In this document: positions 7,117 through 12,946 of the stretch, one piece after another
How the letters are laid out: every line of letters begins with the position of its first letter
Numbering within the stretch: position 1 is the stretch's first letter
Source: CAZYXZ01 sp964651395
GTDB taxonomy: Bacteria > Actinomycetota > Actinomycetes > BP-191
Assembly: GCA_964651395.1 (NCBI GenBank)
Contig: CAZYXZ010000084.1
Span: 1-12,946 of the forward strand
Reading direction: 5' to 3'
DNA: 12,946 bases
Program-made: the position numbers and the translations under genes
Notes under the pieces: generated by a model
The model's input: the letters and a program-made list of their open reading frames with translations, nothing else
The model's database searches: none
Told to the model about the DNA's origin: nothing

Positions 7117-7338
7117 CTACTTGGCCTTCAAGCGCGTGGGCAAGACCGCATAGTGAACTCGCTTCTCATTCGCCAGCGCATTTAGGCGTTGCCGCTCTGC
7201 CTCCGCGTCACTCTGCGAGCGAAAAGCCGCAACAAGCGAAACCCGATCCTCAAGGCGCTCAGCACGAGAAAATTCATCGACCCTTAGGACCACATACAGA
7301 TGCTCGTGCTTCGAGTGGGGCTGCGTCGAATCAGTCAT
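7117..7338 (-). CDS. Small conserved-looking protein, 73 residues
   Basis: This small soluble protein has one likely alpha/beta unit: strand HLYVVLRVDEF (12-22), strand VSLVAAFRS (32-40), helix SDAEAERQRLNALANEK (42-58), strand HYAVLPTRL (61-69). The pattern resembles small DUF7336-like proteins, in which a V-A-A-F-x-S strand is followed by an acidic helix that ends in R-L. That assignment is only a guess. ATG at 7338 overlaps the stop of the preceding gene by 8 bases (ATGACTGA), which argues for translational coupling and against the longer frame starting at 7380. No function can be given. The position between two toxin/immunity modules suggests an accessory or orphan immunity gene. Confidence 0.6.
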   Translation of the reverse strand: MTDSTQPHSKHEHLYVVLRVDEFSRAERLEDRVSLVAAFRSQSDAEAERQRLNALANEKRVHYAVLPTRLKAK

Positions 7339-7714
7339 CGAGATCTGCCGAGATGGGGATCGGTGAACCCATGAACCCACGGTTGGGCGGGTAGCTGTAC
7401 CTCACAAGTGCTGTGCCCGGGCTTGCCCCTTCTGCGGCGATTCGGTGGGCGTCGGGACGAGCAGAGGAGCGCGTGAAGTAGCCGGGGTCGTCGTGGCCGT
7501 ACACGACAACAGCGGTCTCGACGTGGGAGTCACGAGTAGGCTCGCCGAGCTGCGAGGTTCTCTTGTCGACGACGGTCGACGCTGCATTGAGTCTGGCTGC
7601 CGCACCTGCATCGGTAAGCGGCACCGAGACCAAGAGGACAGTGGTCGCGAGCATGATCGCTGCGAACCAACAGCGCCGTAGGCCCAGCGTGAGGTCAGGA
7701 TGGGCGCGCTTCAA
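7331..7714 (-). CDS. Small secreted or membrane-anchored protein of unknown function
   Basis: This minus-strand gene ends at TGA 7333-7331. The frame is open to a TTG at 7747, and I place the start at the TTG at 7714 (127 residues). Neither has a convincing ribosome-binding site, and an ATG at 7654 is a third option. The N-terminus looks like a signal peptide or anchor: basic residues (LGLRRC), a hydrophobic run WFAAIMLATTVLLVSVPL, then TDAGAAA. The rest is polar, with YGHDDPGYFTRS and ALVRYSYPPNRGFMGSP. I do not recognise a family. The 5' end overlaps the end of the immunity-like gene and the 3' end overlaps the next small gene by 8 bases, so it is in one transcript with them. It could be an exported accessory protein or a periplasm-facing immunity factor. 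Confidence 0.6.
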   Translation of the reverse strand: MKRAHPDLTLGLRRCWFAAIMLATTVLLVSVPLTDAGAAARLNAASTVVDKRTSQLGEPTRDSHVETAVVVYGHDDPGYFTRSSARPDAHRIAAEGASPGTALVRYSYPPNRGFMGSPIPISADLDD

Positions 7715-8180
7715 GGAAGGCCAACAATCTCGCCGAGTCGGTCTCAAGCACCTCGATCACGTCGAGCGCGGCATCGCGCTCGCCGTCGAGAAACTCGCGG
7801 TATAGCAGCCACAGTCCCTCCCGCGCTCGAGCACGACACGTCTCCGTCAGGTTCTCAACTCCCCGTTCGATCTCGTCGAGATGCGGTTCACCAGAGACAA
7901 TCTGAAAGAGCAAATCCAATAGGGCGATGCGAACATGACGAGGCCGCTCGTCGACGAGCGCTGCGAGCAGGACGGGGACGACGACAGCGGCAGCCTCAAA
8001 CAGTTGTCCCTGAAGGACGACGTGGTTTTCGAGTTTCCAGTACGGCGGTTGAGTTTCCTCCGGTGTCGCAGCGCCGAGCAACGACCGGATGGCCTCTGGG
8101 ATCGCGGTGGCTGGTCCTGCTGCCTCCCGTACACCTGACCAATCGGTTCGCTGCAGCTCGACTTCAACGAGCGATGTCAT
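7695..8180 (-). CDS. Probable immunity protein of the Rhs deaminase toxin (HEAT-like helical)
   Basis: This 161-residue cytosolic protein is almost all helix. Two successive amphipathic segments, LFEAAAVVVPVLLAALVDE at 60-78 and HVRIALLDLLFQIVSGEP at 82-99, are followed by CRARAREGLWLLYREFLDG at 115-133 and DAALDVIEVLETD at 136-148. These look like HEAT/armadillo-type hairpins, a fold common in protein-binding immunity proteins. ATG at 8180 was chosen over the ATG at 8192 because it overlaps the Rhs stop as ATGA, with GGGG 6 bases ahead. Tight overlap directly behind the toxin-coding end is the hallmark of a cognate immunity gene. The expected role is to bind and block the deaminase in the producing cell. 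Family membership is inferred from composition and position only. Confidence 0.75.
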   Translation of the reverse strand: MTSLVEVELQRTDWSGVREAAGPATAIPEAIRSLLGAATPEETQPPYWKLENHVVLQGQLFEAAAVVVPVLLAALVDERPRHVRIALLDLLFQIVSGEPHLDEIERGVENLTETCRARAREGLWLLYREFLDGERDAALDVIEVLETDSARLLAFLEARPS

Positions 8181-11128
8181 CGCACACCCCATGCGCCGCC
8201 GGGATCTGCCTTAACGTCTGGTGGGAACTGATGCGGGCCGTAGTTCCCTTGGCATCTCACGCAGACCGGAATCTCCGTCCACTCCAATTGGCCGGTCGCG
8301 GGATTCCGTCTCCATCCGAATGCACTAGTCATTTGAGCGTGCGGTCCCAGCTGCCGCGCAATGTCGTCCTCGGCGCAGCCGATTGGGTTGGACGAGCAAC
8401 CGACTGTCACGCGCCCATTCTTGGTGCCTCCCGCGTAGGTCGCGTGCTTTCGACCTAGCTGCTGGCCGGCGACGTCACGAGCTGCGGCAGCTCGCACGAG
8501 GTCGTCTCCCGAGTTTGCGGCTGCTGGCGCAGTCGATGATGATGCGCGAGCGGGCGTGGCGCCAGATGGCCGTGCTGGAGCCTTCGGCTTGGTGTGGGCA
8601 GGCTTGGCGGATGTCGGCTTGGTGTATGACGTCTTGGCCTTATTCGACTTGGGCTTGACCGTCGGGCCGGAACTACCCGGCCGCCCCGGCGACGTTGGCG
8701 CGGGTCTGCGCGGTTGGAGCAGGTCAGCCGGGTCAGTCTCATCTAGTGCGGCTGCGAGAGCGGCGTCGTCGGCAGCATCGTCGGCTCCACTGCCGAGGAG
8801 TTTCAGGACTCTGCGGCCTGCGGCTGATCTGGAAAGGCTGGGCGCCGCCTTTGCCAAGGCTTTGGCGCCCAAGCGTGCAGCGCCCTTGGCGACCATCGGT
8901 CCGCCAACGAACGTGAGTACGGTCCAGACGCAGGCAGATGCCGAGCCTGCGAGACAGTCGACCGCTGTGTTCAATCCTGTTACGTCCGCGATCGTCATAC
9001 CTATCTGGGTGACGAGGCTGTTGTCGTGTGCGGCCTGCTGCGCATACGCGACGTCACTGCAGATGTTGTCGTCCGTGATCCCCCAGTACTCCGCGTCTGG
9101 ACCGCATGCCACGAACGGGTCGTTAGTGCCGACAATGGATGGGACGCCGCCGTTGATGTACGCCTCGCGATAGGGATTGCTGCTGCTCGCCCCGCCTTCA
9201 GGCGCGTCGGTGGCAGGTACAGGCGGCGCGGTCTGCGCTGCCGGCGCGTTGGGGGTGTCACAGTCCAAGTTGCCTTGGTCGCCACAGATCGGTCGATGGC
9301 CGTCCGGGTCCCAGTAGACGAGGGGGTTGGCCAATCCGTAGGCATAGCGGTCGAGGGTGAGCGGGTCGCCGGGGGTTCCACCGTAGGTGTCGCGGCTGCT
9401 GAACTGCGCGCTGGTCGGCGTGTACCAGCGGGCTCCCATCCAGACCTGGCCGGTGTCCGGGTCGGTGTAGTCGCCTTGGAAACCGACGGCGGGTGGGGCC
9501 ATGCCGTTGCTCGAGACGACGGTGCCGAACGGGTCGAAGACGCGGCCGTCAATGATCCCGCCGGCGCCGTCGTGAATGTAGGCGAGATCACCGTGCCGGT
9601 TGAACCCGGCCAGGCCGGTTGAGTTCGCTGCTTGGGTGGCGATCAGCCGGCCGGAGGCGCTGCGCGCATACCGCTCGGTGTCCGCCTTCACCGGGTCGAT
9701 CTCGGTGCCGGCGTAGGCGAAGGTCGCACCGTTGCGCGTGGCCAGCCGATCCAGCCCGTCATATGTGTACGTCGCCCCTGCGGCACTAGTCATGCGGCCG
9801 AGGGCGTCGAAGCCGCTGCCCACATGCTGGCCGCCGGTGTTGACGTCGACGAGATCACCGCGCGGGTTGTAGGCGTAGCCGGCGGTGCCGTCGCTCGTGA
9901 GCCGGTTGCGCTCGTCGTAGGCGAAGCTCACCCCGCCGGCCTGGGTGCGGTTGCCCGAGGCGTCCCAGTCGTAGGCGGTCGTGGTGCCGTTCGGTGTGGT
10001 CCAGCCGGTCAGCCGGTCCGCCTGGTCGTAGCTGTAGGTGTGCGTGCCGTCCAGGGCGGTGCCCAGGTTGATCGTCTGGGTCTTGACGTTGTCGTCCTTG
10101 AAGTAGGTGTAGCCGAAGGAGGCGGCCGTCGCGCCCGCCTTGTCCTTGAGCACCTCTGAGCTGAGCCGGCCGAGCTCGTCGTAGCCGAGCGTGCGGGTGC
10201 TGGCCCCGCCCTGCCCGTCGTCGGTGCGGACCGTGTGCACCTGACCGGCGTTGTTCAGCGTGAGCGACTGCGTGGTGTTGGTCAGCGAGTCGTGCACCCG
10301 CTTGAGCATGCCGCGCGGATCCCACTCCAGCTGCACCGTCGCGCCCTCGTCCGTGCGGCGGAACATCCGCCCCGCGCCGTCGTAGACGAAGCTCGACGAA
10401 CCGGCACCGCCGGTGGCGCTGGTCAACAGCCCACGACCGTCATAGCCCAGGCTGATGGCCCCGCCCGGGTGGTTCACCTGGGTGAGCAAGCCGGACCGGT
10501 CGTAGCCGAGCTGCCGGCTCGCCGCCGCCAGCCCGCCGCCGGAACCGGACTCGGCAGTGAGCCGACCGAGCGCGTCAAAGGTCCGCGCCACGATCACGCC
10601 GCCGGGCTGCCGCTCACTCACCGGCAGCCCGCCCTTGTCGTAGGTCGTGGTCCAGGTCCGGTCACCCGCCGCTGAGTGCGCAGCCGTGCTCGGCTCCACC
10701 ACGGACTCGGTGAGCCCCCACGGATTCACCACCAGCCGTGTCGTATTGCCCCGCCCGTCGGTCTGGCGGACCAGAGAGCCAGCCGCGTCATAGCCGTAGC
10801 TCGTCGCGATCGCCTCCCCGGCCGCCACCGGCACGACGACACCCGTCAGCCGGTTCCCAGCGTCGTAGGCCAGCGTGGTCGTGTCGCCTTCAGCATCGGT
10901 GTGGCTCGTCGCGTTCCCCGCCGCGTCGTAGGCCGTGGACTCATTCGTCAGAATCGCTTCCAGCGCGTTCGGATTCGGCCGGTAGCCACGCGCCCGCCCG
11001 GTGGCACGTCCTGCACTGTCGTACACCGTGCGCACCGACCGGCCCAACGGGTCCCGCGTGAAGGTGGGCCGCGACATCAGGTCATAGCCGAACTCCCGCA
11101 CCCCGCCCGCCTGGGTCGCCACTGGCAC
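8177..11128 (-). CDS. Rhs/YD-repeat protein, N-terminally truncated, with C-terminal deaminase toxin domain
   Basis: Polymorphic toxin of 983 residues. From residue 1 to about 530 there are some fifteen YD repeats (such as FDALGRLTAE and YDELGRLSSE), which in this family build a beta-shell around the toxin. The Rhs-associated core follows, with GQVWMGARWY, FSSRDTYGG and RYAYGLANP, ending in DPDG at 607-610 (near 9301). The variable part then has a pre-toxin segment with hydrophobic stretches at about 700-760, a Lys/Pro-rich linker at about 805-872, and a toxin domain at 873-983. That domain has GCAEDD (Cys918, Glu920) and PVCVRC (Cys956, Cys959), the zinc ligands and proton-shuttle Glu of the cytidine deaminase-like superfamily, so it probably deaminates nucleic acid. 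The N-terminus is odd: a TAG lies five codons upstream of the GTG, with no ribosome-binding site, signal peptide or secretion domain. The gene is likely a truncated or displaced copy. Confidence 0.9.
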   Translation of the reverse strand: MPVATQAGGVREFGYDLMSRPTFTRDPLGRSVRTVYDSAGRATGRARGYRPNPNALEAILTNESTAYDAAGNATSHTDAEGDTTTLAYDAGNRLTGVVVPVAAGEAIATSYGYDAAGSLVRQTDGRGNTTRLVVNPWGLTESVVEPSTAAHSAAGDRTWTTTYDKGGLPVSERQPGGVIVARTFDALGRLTAESGSGGGLAAASRQLGYDRSGLLTQVNHPGGAISLGYDGRGLLTSATGGAGSSSFVYDGAGRMFRRTDEGATVQLEWDPRGMLKRVHDSLTNTTQSLTLNNAGQVHTVRTDDGQGGASTRTLGYDELGRLSSEVLKDKAGATAASFGYTYFKDDNVKTQTINLGTALDGTHTYSYDQADRLTGWTTPNGTTTAYDWDASGNRTQAGGVSFAYDERNRLTSDGTAGYAYNPRGDLVDVNTGGQHVGSGFDALGRMTSAAGATYTYDGLDRLATRNGATFAYAGTEIDPVKADTERYARSASGRLIATQAANSTGLAGFNRHGDLAYIHDGAGGIIDGRVFDPFGTVVSSNGMAPPAVGFQGDYTDPDTGQVWMGARWYTPTSAQFSSRDTYGGTPGDPLTLDRYAYGLANPLVYWDPDGHRPICGDQGNLDCDTPNAPAAQTAPPVPATDAPEGGASSSNPYREAYINGGVPSIVGTNDPFVACGPDAEYWGITDDNICSDVAYAQQAAHDNSLVTQIGMTIADVTGLNTAVDCLAGSASACVWTVLTFVGGPMVAKGAARLGAKALAKAAPSLSRSAAGRRVLKLLGSGADDAADDAALAAALDETDPADLLQPRRPAPTSPGRPGSSGPTVKPKSNKAKTSYTKPTSAKPAHTKPKAPARPSGATPARASSSTAPAAANSGDDLVRAAAARDVAGQQLGRKHATYAGGTKNGRVTVGCSSNPIGCAEDDIARQLGPHAQMTSAFGWRRNPATGQLEWTEIPVCVRCQGNYGPHQFPPDVKADPGGAWGVR

Positions 11129-11284
11129 CCGACAATGTTGCTACACACGTCTACACCGCAGGTGCCCGCCGCGCCGATGGTCCCCGCGGGATCAGCTGCT
11201 CACCTCGTCCGTTGGCTGCGCTCCAGGCGCGCGCCACGCGCCAGGTCAGGTACCGCGGCTGTCCTAGCTCAAATCGCCTCGCGA
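11129..11284. other. Junction region upstream of the Rhs fragment; possible hairpin, no gene
   Basis: These 156 bases separate the stop of the unknown gene at 11285 from the Rhs frame. No further YD repeats are seen in any minus-strand frame, and a TAG at 11143-11141 closes the Rhs frame. GGCGCG (11226-11231) and CGCGCC (11237-11242) form a 6-base stem with a 5-base loop that could end transcription of the upstream gene. The stretch GTGTAGACGTGTGTAG (minus strand, 11157-11142) has a repeated GTGTAG but no recognised insertion-sequence end. This is most likely the edge where the rest of the Rhs gene was lost or swapped. Confidence 0.4.
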
Positions 11285-11902
11285 TCAACTCAACGTGGGT
11301 GGGGAGTCGAGGGTGGCGAGCTCTAGGGCGGGGGCTTCGAGGATGACGTCGCCGGCCACGTGAACCACCGAGCGTTCGGCTGTCGCCAGGTCGGCGACCT
11401 CGTAGCGCGCGACAGGCAGTGGCACCGTCTCGGTCTCGTGCTCGGTCAGGTCGACGAGCGCCCAGCCCTGGTCGACCGGCAGCACCGCCGCGGCCGGCTC
11501 GGTGAGTGCGAGCAGGTGGATCCGCCGCCGGTCGAGCAGCTCGAGCGCGAGCAGCTTCGCTGTGACGACGAGGAAGGCCGGCGACCGGCCGGTGAAGCCC
11601 GCAGCAACCGCTGACTGCTCGGGCACCTCGGCCGTGGGTTCCGCGCCGGACGGTGCGCGCAGCCACACCGTCTCGTTGCCGGCGACGCCGCCGCGGACCG
11701 TCCAGCCGCCCTGATCGACGACGACCCGGATCTGCCGCCACGCGTCATCGCAGGTGACATCGACGGACGCGATCGGCCGGCCGTCGGGGTCGGTCGTGTG
11801 GCTGACATAGCGCCACCCCATCGGCCCGGGAGCGCAGGAGAACGCCTCGACCCCGACGAGATGCCCGCCGGGGTCGAGGTGGTGGTACGTGCCTGCCGGC
11901 AT
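11285..11902 (-). CDS. Hypothetical protein, 205 residues, soluble and strand-rich
   Basis: I do not recognise this family. The protein has no signal peptide or membrane segment and appears rich in beta-strands: GVEAFSCAPGPMGWRYVSH (17-35), SVDVTCDDAWRQIRVVV (46-62) and SVVHVAGDVILEAPALEL near the end. The D-D-A-W-R-Q-I-R-V pattern faintly recalls beta-barrel putative glycolipid-binding proteins, but the match is too weak for a call. Codon use is G/C-rich like the chromosome backbone and unlike the toxin region, so it is probably native. ATG at 11902 follows GGGTGGGA at 3 bases; GTG codons at 11911 (with GGAG 7 bases ahead) and 11926 are alternatives. It is divergent from the DUF222 gene and precedes the Rhs fragment by 156 bases on the same strand. 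Confidence 0.75.
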   Translation of the reverse strand: MPAGTYHHLDPGGHLVGVEAFSCAPGPMGWRYVSHTTDPDGRPIASVDVTCDDAWRQIRVVVDQGGWTVRGGVAGNETVWLRAPSGAEPTAEVPEQSAVAAGFTGRSPAFLVVTAKLLALELLDRRRIHLLALTEPAAAVLPVDQGWALVDLTEHETETVPLPVARYEVADLATAERSVVHVAGDVILEAPALELATLDSPPTLS

Positions 11903-11953
11903 GCATCCCACCCTAGTTCTCCACACTCGAGAAATAGTTGGCGGAAGTTCTGC

Positions 11954-11981
11954 ACAGTCCCGAATCTCGGGCCGAAACTGT
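11954..11981. promoter_or_regulatory. Dyad-symmetric sequence in the divergent intergenic region
   Basis: Nested inverted repeats lie between the two divergent genes: ACAGT (11954-11958) with ACTGT (11977-11981), and inside them CCCGA (11959-11963) with TCGGG (11967-11971) around ATC. The arms are offset by 5 bases, so the symmetry is imperfect. It could be an operator for either promoter, or chance. Confidence 0.25.
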
Positions 11982-11994
11982 CACACCCCGCCGG

Positions 11995-12000
11995 TAGCGT
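11995..12000 (+). promoter_or_regulatory. Putative -10 element, leaderless promoter of the DUF222 gene
   Basis: TAGCGT fits TANNNT and ends 7 bases before the ATG at 12008. No ribosome-binding site precedes that ATG. Together these suggest transcription starts at the A of the start codon. The -35 is not clear. Confidence 0.45.
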
Positions 12001-12007
12001 CGCTGGT

Positions 12008-12946
12008 ATGACATCGAGCGCGACGGTGCAGGACGTGGTGGCGGATTTCGTCGCCGGCCTCGACCCGTCGCGCATGACCACAGCCGATGCGGCAGTGGAA
12101 GTACGGCGGGTCGCGCGGGCCGAGGCGATGCTCGCGACGGCGAAGGCACGGCTCGCGGCGCGGGCCGCGGAGTCACCGGCGTGGCGTAAGGAAGGCGCGA
12201 AGAGCGCGGCGGAGAAGCTGGCGCGCACGACCGGGATCTCGGTCGGCCAGGCTGCCACCACGATCGCGACCGGGCAGCGCCTCGAAGAGCTCCCGGAGGT
12301 GCTCTCCGCGGCGAACGCCGGGCGGCTGTCCCCGGCGCAGCTGGTCCCCGTCGTCGACGCGGCGCACGCGGACCCGGCGAAGTCCCGGCACCTCGTGGAG
12401 CTCGCCGACAGCGCGCCGCTCGGGCCACTGAAGGAGGCCTGCCTGCGCGTCAAGCTCGCCGGGGAGGACCCCGAAGCCCGCCGGGCGAAGATCCGCGCCG
12501 AGCGCTACCTGCGCACCTGGACCGCGGACGACGGTGCCGCGATGTTGCAGGCGAAGGACAACCCGGAGGTCATCGCCCTGGTGAAGGCGAGCCTCGCGGA
12601 GGAGCGGGAACGGATCTTCCAGGCCAACCGCAAGGCCGGCATCTACGACCCACCCGAAGCCCTCGACTGGGACGCCCTCGTCGCCAAGGTCACCCGCGAA
12701 CCCGAGCCGTCGGCTGAGCCGGTGCGCCGCACGCGGCGTCGCGGGACGCAGGAGAAGGTGCTGATCCGCGTCGACCTGCCCACCCTGTTCCGCGGCCGCC
12801 CCGCCGACGGGGAGGTCTGCGAGATCGCCGGGCACGGCCCGATCGCGGTCTCGGCCGTGACCGAGGCGATCGAGAGCGGTAGTGCGTTCCTCGCCGCCGT
12901 GCTCACCAAGGCCGAGCAGGTCCTCGGCGTCGTCCACTTCGGCCGC
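12008..12946 (+). CDS. DUF222/13E12-repeat family protein, HNH-endonuclease type (3' end cut by window edge)
   Basis: The frame is open for 313 codons from ATG 12008 to the right edge with no stop. The N-terminal half is helical and Ala/Glu/Arg-rich, in the style of DUF222: TTADAAVEVRRVARAEAM at 24-41, SAAEKLARTTGISVGQAATT at 66-85, and AGRLSPAQLVPVVDAAHAD at 104-122. A charged middle helix (150-225) and a basic linker (RRTRRRG) follow. The last residues seen, LTKAEQVLGVVHFGR, are the stretch that normally comes just before the C-terminal HNH motif, which therefore lies outside the window. In mycobacteria this family includes the REP13E12 genes, where phage phiRv1 integrates. Its cellular role is not established. 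The gene is divergent from the unknown gene at 11285 and appears leaderless. Confidence 0.85.
   Translation, partial: MTSSATVQDVVADFVAGLDPSRMTTADAAVEVRRVARAEAMLATAKARLAARAAESPAWRKEGAKSAAEKLARTTGISVGQAATTIATGQRLEELPEVLSAANAGRLSPAQLVPVVDAAHADPAKSRHLVELADSAPLGPLKEACLRVKLAGEDPEARRAKIRAERYLRTWTADDGAAMLQAKDNPEVIALVKASLAEERERIFQANRKAGIYDPPEALDWDALVAKVTREPEPSAEPVRRTRRRGTQEKVLIRVDLPTLFRGRPADGEVCEIAGHGPIAVSAVTEAIESGSAFLAAVLTKAEQVLGVVHFGR

Noticed and set aside
8177..8512. Assigning the toxin to the DddA (SCP1.201) deaminase family
   Set aside because: The first motif is C-A-E rather than H-A-E and the surroundings are not recognisable as that family, so only the superfamily call is kept.
8900..11128. 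YD repeats as a DNA repeat array or CRISPR
   Set aside because: The periodicity is in the protein (YD motifs at varied spacing), with no identical DNA units or regular spacers.
11129..11160. Insertion-sequence end at the Rhs junction
   Set aside because: There is a short repeated GTGTAG, but no matching inverted end, no target duplication and no transposase are visible in the window.
11151..11741. 196-codon minus-strand frame overlapping the unknown gene at 11285
   Set aside because: It has an Arg/Gly/Ala-rich shadow composition. The 11285-11902 frame has balanced residues and a strand-like pattern.

Overview
The window reads as a high-GC chromosome segment of an actinobacterium (Actinomycetota). 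Codons are strongly G/C-biased at the third position, several starts are GTG or TTG, and the gene families fit: a SpoIIM/DUF95 and RDD membrane pair, a DUF222/13E12 protein and a YD-repeat Rhs protein. The genus cannot be fixed from this sequence. No rRNA, tRNA, CRISPR array or intact transposase was seen.

Region 1 (1-4460, minus strand) is a tight run of four genes in the order SpoIIM-family membrane protein, AMP-forming acyl-CoA ligase, alpha/beta hydrolase, and a secreted lipase cut by the left edge. The last three overlap or touch (TGATG and GTGA junctions), so they look co-translated. They suggest use of esters or polyesters: outside hydrolysis, a second hydrolase inside, then CoA activation of the acid. 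Region 2 (4490-6215, plus strand) is divergent from SpoIIM across only 29 bases. It holds an RDD membrane protein with a proline-rich tail and, 10 bases on, a TTG-started SAM methyltransferase.

Region 3 (about 6240-11143, minus strand) is the accessory part. Its distal portion (about 6240-9290) is clearly AT-richer than the flanks: 33 of 60 bases are G/C at 6541-6600, against 49 of 60 at 4741-4800. It is a polymorphic-toxin locus. In transcription order it has: an Rhs/YD-repeat protein lacking its N-terminus, whose C-terminal 110 residues carry a zinc-deaminase signature (C-A-E, then P-V-C-V-R-C); a HEAT-like probable immunity gene joined by an ATGA overlap; a small exported or membrane protein; a 73-residue protein joined by an 8-base overlap; an orphan toxin C-terminal tail with no start codon; and a second probable immunity gene joined to that tail by TGATG. 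This is the pattern expected when old toxin tail/immunity cassettes are displaced by a newer one.

Region 4 (11285-12946) holds an unknown soluble protein (minus) and, divergent from it, a DUF222/13E12 HNH-endonuclease-type gene cut by the right edge and apparently leaderless.

The most interesting object is the deaminase toxin and its immunity partner at 7695-8512, followed by the unnamed orphan toxin tail and immunity pair at 6330-7066.
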